From assembly GCF_009372215.1 (NCBI RefSeq), contig NZ_LWRV01000113.1, forward strand, positions 27,345 to 91,344: a stretch of 64,000 bases of DNA, read 5' to 3'. The DNA comes from Acinetobacter portensis (GTDB taxonomy: Bacteria > Pseudomonadota > Gammaproteobacteria > Pseudomonadales > Moraxellaceae). This document shows, piece after piece, positions 44,933-55,158 of this stretch (positions are counted from its first letter, which is position 1; every line of letters begins with the position of its first letter). The notes under the pieces are model-generated. The model saw nothing but the letters and a program-made list of their open reading frames with translations, searched no databases and was not told where the DNA came from. Position numbers and translations under genes: made by a program.

Positions 44933-47412
44933 ATGCTCTTTTTCGTCCCTTATTCATTCAAAGCTTTAAAAGTTCGGGAATTTACTTACTTATTATTGCT
45001 TTAATTTTAGCCATTAGTGCAACCACCGCTTTAAAGTTTAGTAATGAACAAATACAAAATGCGGTTGCGTTACAAGCTGCTGAAATGCTCGCAGCAGATT
45101 TAGTCATTACAGATAATGATCCGATTGAAAATACGTGGCGAAATAAAGCTCAAGAACATCAACTTAAACAATCTAATGTGACTGTTTTTGGCTCTATGGC
45201 GTTTACCAATGATCAGTTTGTTATGGTCAATGTAAAAGCCATTGATAATGAATTTCCTTTACGTGGCGAATTAGAAGTTAGCCCAAATTCATCTCAAAAA
45301 ATTCAATCTGGTGAAGTGTGGCTGAGTTCACGTGCAATGGATTTATTGAAAGTCAAAATAGGCGACAAACTTCATATTGCAGATGGTGAGTTTAAAGTTA
45401 GTGCCGTTATTGAACATGATTCCAATCAGGAGCTTGGTTTCTCAGCATTTTCACCTACGGTGATCATTTCCCAAGCAGATATTGCGAAAACCAACGCAAT
45501 ACAAACAGGTAGTCGCATTGAGTATCGTGTATTACTTTCAGGTAATGTAAAAAATACAAAAGGCTTTGAGCAAGATTTCAAAGCAATTGTTCAATCCAAC
45601 AAAAATAAGTCAGAAGTTGATGGTCAAAATATTGATGAACAAAAAAGTTTAAAACTGCGTAAAGCAAGTGAGGGGAATACTCGCTTAATGAAGCCAATTG
45701 CAAATTTGGATACATTTCTACAATTGGCAAATATTTTAACAATTTTGCTGTGTGGTATTGCAATTGCGCTTACAAGTCAGCGTTATGTACAGCAAAATCA
45801 AGATCATATTGCATTGCTACGCTGCGTAGGTGCGACTAAAAATCAAATATTATTGGCTTATTTAAGTTTGCTGAGTGTGGTTTTAGTTATTGCTATCGTT
45901 GTTGGTTGTTTTGTTGGATTGGCACTAGGTTATGGCTTATTACAGCTAATGCTTCAGCTCATTCCACATATTCAATTACAATTTTCAGCAGTTGATATGC
46001 TTTCAGGACCTTTACCTATTGCAATGCTCACGAGTGCTGTCGTGTTATTAGGTTTTGTTGTACCAAGCTTAATGCAATTATTAAAAACACCACCTATTCG
46101 TGTAATTCGTCAGTCAGAAAAATCTGTGAAGTCTATGCTGTGGATGTTATTTACAGGCACATTAAGCTTAGTGATTTTTAGTGCAGTTTTAACTGAAAAC
46201 TTAGTTTTAAGTTTGTGGGTGATTGGTGTAATTATCATCCTCTGTGCTGTTTTATATATGAGTATTTGGCTTATTTTAAAGTTTATACAATCTTTAAAAT
46301 GGAAGATTTCAGCTTATGTACGTGTGCCATATCAATCTGCATTTCAAATTACAGCTTTGGCTTTAGGGTTGAGTTTAGTTACGGTTTTAGCGGTATTAAG
46401 AACGGACTTACTAGATCGTTGGCAACAACAATTACCCGAAGGCACACCCAATCAATTTGTGTATGGCTTACCGCCTTTTGATATGCCTGAACTTAAAAAT
46501 AAGTTGGATGTAAATCAATGGAAAAGTACGCCTTTATATCCCAATATTCGTGGCAGATTAGTTGCGAAAAATGATCAACCATTTTCACAAGAATTGGTGA
46601 AAGAAAATAATTCTTTACGTCGTGAACTGAATTTAACACAGGCGGAGACTTATCCATCAGACAATTTTATTGTGGCGGGTGAACCTGCATTTAGCGATAG
46701 AAATGAAGTTTCTATAGAAGCTAAAACAGCAAATGAACTTGGTATTCAAGTGGGGGATCGGCTGACCTTTAGTTTGCCTGAAGGTGTTTTAGAAGCCAAA
46801 GTCATTAATTTAAGATCGGTAGAATGGGAAAGTTTCAGTCCTAATTTTTTCTTTATTTTTTCACCAAAAACTATGGATGAAAATGCGGGAAGTTATTTAG
46901 GCAGTTTTTATGTACCTGAACAGGATAAACCTAAATTAATTCAACTGATTCAGCAATTTTCAAATACTGTATTTATTGATATCAGTCTTATTTTAGATGA
47001 AGTGAAACGTATTGTAAGTGTGCTAGTTCAAATTATAAGTCTGCTTGCAATATTGGTCAGTATTTCAGGAATCTTAGTCCTTATTGCATGTTTGAACTTA
47101 CTGATGGAAGAGCGAAAAAGAGAAGTTGCTTTATTGCGCTCATTTGGTGGGTCTAAGCAAAAGCTTAAACAAATGATGACTTTAGAAATAGGTTTTATAG
47201 GCTTAGTGGCAGGGGTTGTGGCGTGTTTGTTTGCCGAAATTATTAGTGCAATTGCAAGTTATAAAATGGATTTAATCATGCAAATGCATTTGGAAATCTG
47301 GCTGATTTTACCTATTTGTATGACCTTGCTTTGTGCCTTGATTGGACGTTATCGCCTCAGCTATTTATCTGAAATTCCACCACTACAAAGTTTAAGAGAG
47401 ATGAATCAGTAA
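44929..47412 (+). CDS. ybbP: ABC transporter permease YbbP (FtsX/MacB-like)
   Basis: 827 residues. An N-terminal helix (about 15-35) precedes a large periplasmic domain. Then come FtsX-type helix blocks at about 265-375, further helices at about 400-500, a second periplasmic domain, and a final FtsX block at about 690-815 (LMEERKREVALLRSFGGSKQK is a typical coupling segment). This is the duplicated-FtsX YbbP layout. It forms an inner-membrane complex with YbbA, possibly extracting lipids or hydrophobic compounds together with TesA; that role is inferred. Confidence 0.92.
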   Translation: MNALFRPLFIQSFKSSGIYLLIIALILAISATTALKFSNEQIQNAVALQAAEMLAADLVITDNDPIENTWRNKAQEHQLKQSNVTVFGSMAFTNDQFVMVNVKAIDNEFPLRGELEVSPNSSQKIQSGEVWLSSRAMDLLKVKIGDKLHIADGEFKVSAVIEHDSNQELGFSAFSPTVIISQADIAKTNAIQTGSRIEYRVLLSGNVKNTKGFEQDFKAIVQSNKNKSEVDGQNIDEQKSLKLRKASEGNTRLMKPIANLDTFLQLANILTILLCGIAIALTSQRYVQQNQDHIALLRCVGATKNQILLAYLSLLSVVLVIAIVVGCFVGLALGYGLLQLMLQLIPHIQLQFSAVDMLSGPLPIAMLTSAVVLLGFVVPSLMQLLKTPPIRVIRQSEKSVKSMLWMLFTGTLSLVIFSAVLTENLVLSLWVIGVIIILCAVLYMSIWLILKFIQSLKWKISAYVRVPYQSAFQITALALGLSLVTVLAVLRTDLLDRWQQQLPEGTPNQFVYGLPPFDMPELKNKLDVNQWKSTPLYPNIRGRLVAKNDQPFSQELVKENNSLRRELNLTQAETYPSDNFIVAGEPAFSDRNEVSIEAKTANELGIQVGDRLTFSLPEGVLEAKVINLRSVEWESFSPNFFFIFSPKTMDENAGSYLGSFYVPEQDKPKLIQLIQQFSNTVFIDISLILDEVKRIVSVLVQIISLLAILVSISGILVLIACLNLLMEERKREVALLRSFGGSKQKLKQMMTLEIGFIGLVAGVVACLFAEIISAIASYKMDLIMQMHLEIWLILPICMTLLCALIGRYRLSYLSEIPPLQSLREMNQ

Positions 47413-47434
47413 TAGATTCATCTCTCTTATTTTT
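47394..47434 (+). terminator. Intrinsic terminator overlapping the ybbP stop codon
   Basis: Perfect 14-bp stem (47394-47407 and 47415-47428) with a 7-nt loop containing the stop codon, followed by ATTTTTAA. Coding and termination share the same bases. Confidence 0.85.
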
Positions 47435-47465
47435 AATTTAGTTTAAAACGTTAAAAGTATAATTA

Positions 47466-48272
47466 TTATTCGTTTAAATGTTCAAGAAGTGCTTGCCAAA
47501 GTGGGCTGATATATTCAATCTGATTTAAGCAGTATGTATATGCAACATAACAAATAATGCTCCCAAGAGTGATACCAAACCATTTGAAGCTTACATTTTT
47601 ATGGTAGCGTTGACCAAAATACCAAATGAATGAAAGCAATAGTCCCATCAACATGCCGCCAATATGTGCTGCATTGTTGATGCCTGAAATCATAAAACCC
47701 ATACTCAAGTTAATAGCCATTACAATGACTAAAGTCTTTTTATCTAAGATGAATTTTTGACGAGGTAGTGGTGGTAAGAGTGCAAGTAAGGTCAAAGCTG
47801 CACCTAAGCCCATAACAGCACCTGAAGCACCTGCGCCAACACGTGGTAATAATTCAGGAATCATTTCATTCGCGTTTAGTAAAGTGTAGCTATTTTGAAT
47901 AGAAATATAACCACTTAATAAGCTTCCTGAAAGACCAGCCAGCACATACAAACCTAAGAAATACCAACGTCCAAAAAGTTGTTCAACCACACTGCCAAAA
48001 ATATATAAAGCCCACATATTGAGCATTAAATGAATAAGCCCAAAGTGAAAAAACATGCTACTAAATAACCGGAAGGGTTCTACTAAAAAAGTTAAAGGTG
48101 CATAATCGGCACCCCAACGAATTGCATCCGCAGAGTTAGGGTTTGAAACGTCCATACCTGTAATCACTTGCCAAGCAAATAAAGCGATATTTATCGCAAT
48201 AATGAAAGCAGTGATCCACCAAAGATGGATATCAAGTTTTGTATGAATAATGGGTGGATTTTGATTTTGCAT
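47466..48272 (-). CDS. Rhomboid-family intramembrane serine protease (second)
   Basis: 268 residues. Six or seven hydrophobic helices. Dyad: Ser150 in GAGASGAVMG and His203 in NAAHIGGMLMG. FFHFGLIHLMLNMWALYIFG is the typical L1/helix-2 segment, and the helix-6 GxxxG-type HIGGMLMGLL is present. Longer than the rhomboid at 34452-35090, with a divergent N-terminus. It faces mtgA, which starts on the other strand 110 bp away. Substrate unknown. Confidence 0.9.
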   Translation of the reverse strand: MQNQNPPIIHTKLDIHLWWITAFIIAINIALFAWQVITGMDVSNPNSADAIRWGADYAPLTFLVEPFRLFSSMFFHFGLIHLMLNMWALYIFGSVVEQLFGRWYFLGLYVLAGLSGSLLSGYISIQNSYTLLNANEMIPELLPRVGAGASGAVMGLGAALTLLALLPPLPRQKFILDKKTLVIVMAINLSMGFMISGINNAAHIGGMLMGLLLSFIWYFGQRYHKNVSFKWFGITLGSIICYVAYTYCLNQIEYISPLWQALLEHLNE

Positions 48273-48382
48273 GTGATTTTTGGGATATGATTCATTATGA
48301 TAAAAATGTGAAATAAGCTTTTAGTCTTGGCTTATAACTTCTAAGATAGCACGAAAAAATTAGACAGGGGTACGGTTCTAAG

Positions 48383-49057
48383 GTGAAAGCTTTTATTCTA
48401 CGTATATTGATGATACTCCTTGCTTTGGTATTAATCATACAATTATGGATTTTTGCCAGTTTGGCTTGGTGGCGTACGCATCCTGTAAACACCACAATGT
48501 TTATGCGAATAGACTATTTTTCCGATATGTCTAAGCCGATTCAGCATGAATGGCGTGATTATGATCAAATGAGCGACTATTTAAAGCACGCAATTGTTGC
48601 TGCTGAAGATGGGAAATTTATGAGCCATAACGGTTTTGACTGGGATGGTATGCGATTTGCTCTAGAACGTAATAAAGATAAGGGCAAACTGGTTGCAGGT
48701 GGTTCGACCATTTCACAACAATTGGCTAAAAATTTATTTTTATACAATAAAAGATCATTTATTCGTAAAGGGCAAGAAGCTGTCATTACATGGATGATGG
48801 AACGAATGTGGTCAAAAGAACGTATTTTAGAAGTGTATTTAAATTCGGTTGAATTTGGTGAAAATATTTATGGTATTGAAGCTGCGACTCAACATTATTT
48901 TGGCAAATCATCAAAAAGTTTAAGCCGTGAACAAGCCATATTTTTAGCAGCAATACTACCTAACCCAAAGTATTTTCAAGATAGACGCCATGACAGTAAG
49001 CTAAAGTATCGCAAACGTATGATTCAAAAGTATATGCGATATAGCCAAATTCCTTAA
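48383..49057 (+). CDS. mtgA: Monofunctional biosynthetic peptidoglycan transglycosylase
   Basis: 224 residues, GTG start at 48383. A single N-terminal membrane helix (about 5-28) is followed by a family 51 glycosyltransferase domain: [15 protein letters not shown] with the catalytic Glu, [15 protein letters not shown], and [24 protein letters not shown] with the second Glu. It polymerises lipid II into glycan strands at the periplasmic face. No transpeptidase domain, hence MtgA rather than a class A PBP. It precedes ppk, as in Acinetobacter ADP1. Confidence 0.94.
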   Translation: MKAFILRILMILLALVLIIQLWIFASLAWWRTHPVNTTMFMRIDYFSDMSKPIQHEWRDYDQMSDYLKHAIVAAEDGKFMSHNGFDWDGMRFALERNKDKGKLVAGGSTISQQLAKNLFLYNKRSFIRKGQEAVITWMMERMWSKERILEVYLNSVEFGENIYGIEAATQHYFGKSSKSLSREQAIFLAAILPNPKYFQDRRHDSKLKYRKRMIQKYMRYSQIP

Positions 49058-49082
49058 TGTTTAGGTGTTGTAAAGAGTAAAT

Positions 49083-49112
49083 AAAAAGTCCAATAAAATT
49101 GGGCTTTTTTTT
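49083..49112 (+). terminator. Intrinsic terminator of mtgA
   Basis: AAGTCCAAT-aaa-ATTGGGCTT stem (one G-T pair) followed by eight T. Confidence 0.82.
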
Positions 49113-49117
49113 ATGAA

Positions 49118-49139
49118 ATTGTCACAATTTTGAAGCATA
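49118..49139 (+). promoter_or_regulatory. Weak Pho-box-like site upstream of ppk
   Basis: ATTGTCACAAT matches a PhoB half-site, but the adjacent 11-mer is poor. Reported because ppk of Acinetobacter ADP1 is, to my knowledge, induced by phosphate starvation. Confidence 0.35.
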
Positions 49140-49180
49140 CTTAGAAGTATGGGTAGACTTTAAAATAATGATGGTGATCT

Positions 49181-51271
49181 ATGAATACGGCTGTTAGTGA
49201 AACTCCTGCGCAAGCTCCACAAATTGAATACGCATATAATGATCGTTATATAAACCGTGAACTATCAATTTTAGACTTTCATCTTCGTGTATTAGAGCAA
49301 GCTGTAGACCCACTTCATCCGCTATTAGAACGTATGAATTTCTTGCTTATTTTTTCCCGAAACTTAGATGAGTTCTTTGAAATTCGTGTTGCAGGAATGA
49401 TGGAGCAACTCGATTTAGGTAATGAAAGTCATAGCCCAGATGGTTTAACACCAAAGCAAGTTTTGGAGCAAATTTCTAAAACTGCACATGAAGCGATTGA
49501 GCGTCAATATCGAATTTTAAATGAAGAAATTTTACCTAAATTACAGGAAGAAGATATTTGTTTCTTACGTCGTGGTGAGTTAACACCTGCTCAATCGGCT
49601 TGGGTGAAAAAATATTTCCAAGAACAAGTCGCACCTGTATTAACACCAATTAGTTTAGATCCTGCTCACCCATTTCCACGTTTGGTGAACAAGTCACTTA
49701 ACTTTATTGTGACTTTGGAAGGGAAAGATGCATTCGGTCGTCAAATTGATCTTGCTGTCGTTCCTGCGCCAAGATCATTGCCACGTGTAGTTCGCTTGCC
49801 CAATGAGCTAACCGATGGTAAAGAACATCATGTTATGTTGTCTGCCATTATTCATGAACATATTTCTGATTTATTTCCAGGAATGACGGCAACAGGTTGT
49901 TATCAATTCCGTGTAACGCGTAATGCAGATTTAGCTTTAAATGAAGATGTTGAAGATTTAGCAAAAGCGCTAAAAGGGGAGTTAAATTCACGTCGTTTTG
50001 GTCGTGCAGTTCGTTTAGAAGTGACGCAAAACTGTCCACAAAATATTTATGAATACTTGTTAGATGAATTTGATTTACATGAAGATCAACTTTATAAAGT
50101 ACAAGGACCTGTAAATCTTGCACGTTTATTGACCAATTTTAAACGCCCACATTTGCGTTACGATTCGCACACGCCAATCATTCCAAAAGTGCTCAAAAAA
50201 TCTGAAAATATTTTTAGTGCAATGCAAAAGCAAGATATTTTGTTGCATCATCCCTTTGAATCTTTTGCACCTGTCATTAATTTGCTTCGTGAAGCTGCGC
50301 GTGATCCACAAGTATTAGCCATTAAGCAAACACTTTACCGTAGTGGTCCTGACTCTGAAATTGTACAAGTCCTTGCTGAAGCGGCTAAAAATGGTAAAGA
50401 GGTTACAGCTGTTATTGAGCTTCGTGCACGTTTTGATGAAGAATCGAATATTGCGGTTGCCAATGTTTTGCAAGAGGCAGGCGCTGTTGTTGTATATGGC
50501 ATAGTGGGCTATAAAACACATGCCAAAATGATTTTAGTGGTACGTCGCGAGAATAACAAACTTGTTCGTTATGTGCATTTGGGGACAGGTAATTACCATG
50601 CAGGTAATGCCCGTATTTACACCGATTATGGCTTGCTAACGACAGATAAAGAGCTTTGTGAAGATGTCCATCGTGTATTTCAAGAGTTAACCGGAATGGG
50701 CAAAATGGCGAAGCTTAAAAAGCTTTTACATGCGCCATTTACATTACATGCACAGCTTATTCATTTTATTGAAGATGAAATTGCCAATGCAAAAGCAGGT
50801 AAGCCTGCAAAAATTATTGTGAAAGTGAATGCTTTAACCGAAGTTCAGCTGATTAATAAATTGTATGAAGCCTCTCAGGCAGGTGTTCAGATTGACTTAA
50901 TTATCCGTTCGATTTGTTGTTTGCGCCCTGGTTTACCTGGTTTGTCTGAAAATATTCGTGTTCGTTCAATCGTTGGGCGTTTTTTAGAACATACTCGGGT
51001 TTATTACTTTGGTAATAATGGTGATGCTCGAATTTATTGTTCAAGCGCAGATTGGATGGATCGTAACTTATTTAATCGTGTTGAAGCATGCTTCCCAATT
51101 GTTGATCCTGCCTTGAAAAAGCGTATTTATCAGCAAGGTTTATTGACGTACTTAAAAGATAATCAACAAGCATGGTTACTGCAAGGTGATGGTACATGGT
51201 TGCGTACAGGTGTTGAGGAAGGGAAATTGCCACATAATGCTCAACGACTTCTACTGGCTGAGATTAAGTAA
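49181..51271 (+). CDS. ppk: Polyphosphate kinase 1
   Basis: 696 residues, near the family norm of about 690. GGTGAT precedes the ATG. The N-terminal domain has [19 protein letters not shown]. The catalytic core has [28 protein letters not shown] and the autophosphorylated His447 in YKTHAKM, followed by [18 protein letters not shown]. It makes polyphosphate from ATP reversibly. Convergent with the oxyR operon through a shared terminator. A weak Pho-box-like site precedes it. Confidence 0.97.
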   Translation: MNTAVSETPAQAPQIEYAYNDRYINRELSILDFHLRVLEQAVDPLHPLLERMNFLLIFSRNLDEFFEIRVAGMMEQLDLGNESHSPDGLTPKQVLEQISKTAHEAIERQYRILNEEILPKLQEEDICFLRRGELTPAQSAWVKKYFQEQVAPVLTPISLDPAHPFPRLVNKSLNFIVTLEGKDAFGRQIDLAVVPAPRSLPRVVRLPNELTDGKEHHVMLSAIIHEHISDLFPGMTATGCYQFRVTRNADLALNEDVEDLAKALKGELNSRRFGRAVRLEVTQNCPQNIYEYLLDEFDLHEDQLYKVQGPVNLARLLTNFKRPHLRYDSHTPIIPKVLKKSENIFSAMQKQDILLHHPFESFAPVINLLREAARDPQVLAIKQTLYRSGPDSEIVQVLAEAAKNGKEVTAVIELRARFDEESNIAVANVLQEAGAVVVYGIVGYKTHAKMILVVRRENNKLVRYVHLGTGNYHAGNARIYTDYGLLTTDKELCEDVHRVFQELTGMGKMAKLKKLLHAPFTLHAQLIHFIEDEIANAKAGKPAKIIVKVNALTEVQLINKLYEASQAGVQIDLIIRSICCLRPGLPGLSENIRVRSIVGRFLEHTRVYYFGNNGDARIYCSSADWMDRNLFNRVEACFPIVDPALKKRIYQQGLLTYLKDNQQAWLLQGDGTWLRTGVEEGKLPHNAQRLLLAEIK

Positions 51272-51281
51272 AATAAATAAT

Positions 51282-51312
51282 AAAAAAAGGAGTCATAATT
51301 GACTCCTTTTTT
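51282..51312. terminator. Terminator between ppk and oxyR
   Basis: AAGGAGTC-ataatt-GACTCCTT hairpin with A and T runs on the two sides. Confidence 0.88.
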
Positions 51313-51336
51313 ATGTTTGAACTTAAACTAAATCGC

Positions 51337-52242
51337 TTAGTTTAAGTTTTGCGTAATTTTCTGCAAAATTTGTAGGAGCACATCAAATTCACTTTGAAGC
51401 GGTGTACTCTTACGTGTCACTAATGCCAAGGTACGGCTTGGAGCAGCATCAATTTGCTTCACGACTAAATCTGGATTTGCTTTTACCATATTGGTATGAA
51501 TTGCAATTTCAGGAAGTAATGTAAAGCCAAGATTTGCCGAAATCATTTCAACAAGCGTAGGCAATGAACTTGCTTTTAAGCGATGATCATTTTTACGCTC
51601 GCCAATAGGGCAGGCACTTAAAGCATGATCACGTAAGCAATGACCTTCTTCAAGCAACATTAAACGAGAAAGATCGAGCTGATCTAAAGATTTCGCATTT
51701 GCCGCATTTTGGTCTGATTTATGATAAACCAAGCATAAATTTTCACGTGCAATTTCAGCAACTTTTAAGCTTCGAGTGTCGAATGGTAGCGCAAGAACAA
51801 CCATGTCTAGGTTGCCATACTCTAATTTTTCAACAATTTTTTCACTTTGTGCTTCGTGGAAATGAAGTTGAATTTTAGGGAGTTGCTTATGCATTTCATC
51901 TAATAATTGCGCCAAAATAAATGGAGCAATTGTTGGAATAACGCCAAGATGCAAATCACCTGTCAGTGGTTCACTCATTTCACGGCTTAAACGCATAAGG
52001 TCTTGCGCATCAGCCAATAGAACACGGGCTCGTGCAACGACTTGTTCACCCAAAGGGGTTAAACGTACGTTTTGGCGATCACGTTCAACGAGTACGCCAC
52101 CCAATAATCGTTCCAACTCCATGATGCCGCCCGACAAAGTCGATTGGGTCACAAATGAACGGCGCGCGGCTTCTGTGAAGTGCAGCGTTTCAGACAGCGT
52201 AACTAGATATGACAGCTGTCTTAGGGATGGTAGTGCAGCCAT
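51337..52242 (-). CDS. oxyR: Hydrogen peroxide-responsive LysR regulator OxyR
   Basis: 301 residues. N-terminal winged helix-turn-helix: LRQLSYLVTLSETLHFTEAA, then VTQSTLSGGIMELERLLG. The redox pair is conserved: Cys202 in EEGHCLRDHAL and Cys211 in SACPIG, matching E. coli Cys199 and Cys208. It activates peroxide-defence genes when the disulfide forms. The gene starts only 6 bp after the estB stop and is the last gene of the rubA-rubB-estB-oxyR operon, an arrangement described for Acinetobacter ADP1. Confidence 0.97.
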   Translation of the reverse strand: MAALPSLRQLSYLVTLSETLHFTEAARRSFVTQSTLSGGIMELERLLGGVLVERDRQNVRLTPLGEQVVARARVLLADAQDLMRLSREMSEPLTGDLHLGVIPTIAPFILAQLLDEMHKQLPKIQLHFHEAQSEKIVEKLEYGNLDMVVLALPFDTRSLKVAEIARENLCLVYHKSDQNAANAKSLDQLDLSRLMLLEEGHCLRDHALSACPIGERKNDHRLKASSLPTLVEMISANLGFTLLPEIAIHTNMVKANPDLVVKQIDAAPSRTLALVTRKSTPLQSEFDVLLQILQKITQNLN

Positions 52243-52248
52243 AGTGTC

Positions 52249-53193
52249 CTAATTTTTCGATTTAAAGTGATGTACAAATAATCCGCTAAGATATGGAATA
52301 AAGTGCGGAGGGACATCATGCCCCATTCCTTCAATTAATTCAAACTTAGCGCCCGGTATTGCTTTTGCAACAGCCTTACCATGTCCAGGAGGTAATAAAC
52401 GATCACAAGAGCCATGAACCACAAGGGTTGGCTTTTGAATTTGCTTATTTAATTGTAGCAATGATCCTGTACATAATATTGCTAAAAACTGTTGAAGTAT
52501 ACCCGTTGGGTAGTAACTCCGATGATAAAGCTTTTTCGCGGTCTGCATTGCTTCTAGTTGGTTCACGAAACCTGGTGATCCAATCGTTTTTAACAAATGG
52601 ATACTATGATTAATAATACCATTTTCATCAGATGACTCTGGCTTACCAATTAAACTTAACAGTTGTTTTGGATAAGGCAAAGGTAAAAAAGGTTTATTAT
52701 TACTGGTAAAGAGTAAGCCAAGGCTTTGCACTTTTTCAGGGTAATTTGATGCAAGAATTTGCGCAATCATACCGCCCATCGAAGCACCAATCACATGCGC
52801 TTTTTCAATACCAAGTTCATCAATAAGTAAAGCTGCATCTTCAGCCATATCATATAAACTATAAGGTGCACCTTGATTTTGTAAACCTAGGGAAAAACGA
52901 CCCATCATTTTTATGGTATTTAGTTTTGGACCTTTATTTCGAATTTTACTTGATAGCCCAATATCACGATTATCATAACGTATTACACGAAAGCCTTGAT
53001 CAATAAGCGACTTACAAAAAAAATCAGGCCAAAAAAGTAATTGTGCACCTAAGCCCATAATAAGCAAAATGGCAGGATCTTCCTTTTTTCCGCCTAATTC
53101 TACATGCAGCTCTATGCCGTTTGTTAACTGAACTTTAGTTTCAGACATAAAAGAGGTGTAAGGGGAGTCCTGATATTTTAGGGCACTATTCAT
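52249..53193 (-). CDS. estB: Alpha/beta hydrolase esterase EstB
   Basis: 314 residues. Alpha/beta hydrolase elements: MGLGAQLLFWPDFF (oxyanion turn), RYDNRDIGLSS, the elbow GASMGG with Ser138, HGSCDRLLPPGHG with the probable Asp, and GMGHDVPP with His. AGGA lies upstream of the ATG at 53193. Position between rubB and oxyR identifies it as EstB of the Acinetobacter rub operon. It hydrolyses carboxylic esters; a link with alkane oxidation is suggested by context only. Confidence 0.88.
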   Translation of the reverse strand: MNSALKYQDSPYTSFMSETKVQLTNGIELHVELGGKKEDPAILLIMGLGAQLLFWPDFFCKSLIDQGFRVIRYDNRDIGLSSKIRNKGPKLNTIKMMGRFSLGLQNQGAPYSLYDMAEDAALLIDELGIEKAHVIGASMGGMIAQILASNYPEKVQSLGLLFTSNNKPFLPLPYPKQLLSLIGKPESSDENGIINHSIHLLKTIGSPGFVNQLEAMQTAKKLYHRSYYPTGILQQFLAILCTGSLLQLNKQIQKPTLVVHGSCDRLLPPGHGKAVAKAIPGAKFELIEGMGHDVPPHFIPYLSGLFVHHFKSKN

Positions 53194-53244
53194 TTTTATT
53201 TTCCTACAACAAGGATGTTTTTAGGCATCCTTGTCATTTAAACC

Positions 53245-54423
53245 TTAAACAGATGCAGGAATCAAGTCAGGAACAAGTTTAGTTAAAGTTAAACGTTGTT
53301 TCGCTGCAGTTGCACCTAATAATACAAAGCCACGTAAAGTGTCAGATGAATCGAAAGCTTTTGCAATCATACCATCATCTAATTCTTCAGTTTGCCATGT
53401 GACCTCAAGGTCATTTGGAACAGCTAAAACAGTCAGTGGTGCAGCAGGTGTTTTTACCGCAACAGGCATTGCAGGGTAGTGAACTGCTGTATTTGCACCA
53501 TTGAGGGTTTTAGCAAGTGCGCGTGCTTGTTGCATAATTGGCATAACGTAAGGCAGTAAAGTACCATTTACTTCTGCACAGTCACCAACGGCATAAATAT
53601 CTGCTTGATTGGTTTCAAGTTGATTATTGGTAATCACACCACGCGCAGTTTGAATATTTGCTGTTTTAGCAAGTGCTATATTGGGTTGTAAGCCAATTGC
53701 AGAAAGAACCGCATCTGCAACAAAAGATTGTCCGTTTGCTAAGGAAACGACATAGCTGTTGTTTTCTGCTTTAGAAATTTTTTCAACAGTTGTGCCAAGT
53801 ACAAACTTAACGCCTGTATCTTCTAGACCTTGTTTGAATGCAGATGCAACATGAGCAGGAAGTAAGCGACAAAGTGGCTGCGTTGCTAAATCAATGACGG
53901 TGACTTTGTGATCTGTGTTTTGTAAGTCATTGGCAAATTCACAACCAATTAAGCCAGCGCCTAAAATGACCACACGTTTATCGTGATTTTGGTCAATTTG
54001 CTTACGAAAAGCAGTGTAGTCGCTTAGGTTGTTAACAACATGAATATCATCACTTGCATCGCCTGAAATGGCAAGACGAATTGGATTTGCACCTACAGCT
54101 AAAATAAGTTTGGCATAGGTTAAAGATGATTCAACACCATCTTTTTCAATGCTTAAAAGGTGATTTTCTGCATCTATGCTTTTCACCCACGTATTTTTTT
54201 CAATGCGCATATTGAGCTGAGCACTCATTTTTTCTGCATCGCCTAAAGCTATTTGCTCGGGTGCTTTTTTGCCTACTAATGCGTTTGAAAGGGTTGGTTT
54301 TGCATAATTTACTGCGTCATCGGCACAAATCATAACAAGTTCTTGTTCTGTATTAAGTTTACGGAACTCACGTGCTACGGTATAACCCGCCATACCTGAA
54401 CCAATAATGACGATAGGATGCAT
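53245..54423 (-). CDS. rubB: Rubredoxin-NAD(+) reductase
   Basis: 392 residues from the ATG at 54423, which has GGAG upstream; an in-frame GTG at 54435 would include that site. N-terminal FAD-binding IVIIGSGMAGYTVAREFRK, central NAD-binding VVILGAGLIGCEFANDL, and the second FAD motif ADIYAVGDCAEV. It passes electrons from NADH to rubredoxin, and from there to alkane hydroxylase. Second gene of the rub operon, 66 bp after rubA with a hairpin between them. Confidence 0.95.
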   Translation of the reverse strand: MHPIVIIGSGMAGYTVAREFRKLNTEQELVMICADDAVNYAKPTLSNALVGKKAPEQIALGDAEKMSAQLNMRIEKNTWVKSIDAENHLLSIEKDGVESSLTYAKLILAVGANPIRLAISGDASDDIHVVNNLSDYTAFRKQIDQNHDKRVVILGAGLIGCEFANDLQNTDHKVTVIDLATQPLCRLLPAHVASAFKQGLEDTGVKFVLGTTVEKISKAENNSYVVSLANGQSFVADAVLSAIGLQPNIALAKTANIQTARGVITNNQLETNQADIYAVGDCAEVNGTLLPYVMPIMQQARALAKTLNGANTAVHYPAMPVAVKTPAAPLTVLAVPNDLEVTWQTEELDDGMIAKAFDSSDTLRGFVLLGATAAKQRLTLTKLVPDLIPASV

Positions 54424-54457
54424 AACAATCTCCACGTTAAAAGGAATAGTGCATAAA

Positions 54458-54478
54458 AAAGACCAGAGTATGGTCTTT
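54458..54478 (-). terminator. Partial terminator/attenuator between rubA and rubB
   Basis: On the minus strand AAAGACCA-tactc-TGGTCTTT is followed by TTT, forming an intrinsic-terminator shape inside the operon. It would let rubA be made in excess over rubB. Confidence 0.7.
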
Positions 54479-54489
54479 AATACTGATGC

Positions 54490-54654
54490 TTAGATTTCAA
54501 TCATTTCAAAATCTGCTTTAGATACGCCACAGTCAGGGCATGTCCAATCATCTGGAATATCATCCCATTTAGTACCTGCTACGATACCATCTTGAGGACA
54601 GCCTTCTGCTTCGTCATAAATCCATCCACATACGATGCATTGATATTTTTTCAT
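54490..54654 (-). CDS. rubA: Rubredoxin
   Basis: 54 residues, start ATG at 54654 with GGAGAG upstream. The two knuckles that bind a single iron are complete: CIVCG (Cys6, Cys9) and CPDCG (Cys39, Cys42), with [10 protein letters not shown] between them. It carries electrons from RubB to alkane hydroxylase and possibly to other oxidases. First gene of the rubA-rubB-estB-oxyR operon. Residue pattern and length are typical of AlkG2-type rubredoxins. Confidence 0.97.
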   Translation of the reverse strand: MKKYQCIVCGWIYDEAEGCPQDGIVAGTKWDDIPDDWTCPDCGVSKADFEMIEI

Positions 54655-55158
54655 TTGACTCTCCAATACCGATCTAAAAGGGATCGGTGAAAATCCTTAT
54701 AAAGGCAAGATACTATTTTATATGACAATCAGCGTTCATATAGATACGTAAATTTTTACGCAGTTATGTATCTAAAGTAAAGTAGATATACATCTTTAAT
54801 TGCGCATTTTTAAAACTGAAGGTAATTAATGAACAAAACTTGACACAAATACAGAGTGAATTTGTTTATTTGGCGAAATGTCATTTCTATTGTTTGAAAA
54901 CCTAAGGAGTCAGTTTGTTTATAAATAAAACAATATGCTTGATTACGACTTAAGTTGAACAGAAATTTTTGAAAGAATCAGGTATTTTATAATTAGATGA
55001 ATCTATAATTAATATTTAGATAAAAAATAAACCAATTAAAACAATTGTTTAATATTTCACTTGTGTTCGCTATGCATTCGTTTTAGCCTCCTTTTGCTAG
55101 CTCTTATTGAAAATAAGCGGTAAAATTCATCCATTCCTTCCCAATTAAATTTTCTCCC
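54655..55158. other. Intergenic region upstream of the rub operon and apt
   Basis: About 500 bp, AT-rich, with divergent promoters. The rubA leader carries ACCGATC / GATCGGT (54668-54688, 7-nt loop). Further up TAGATAC and GTATCTA (54741-54774) form another inverted repeat. Both may be regulatory hairpins or operators; no gene is visible. Confidence 0.5.
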
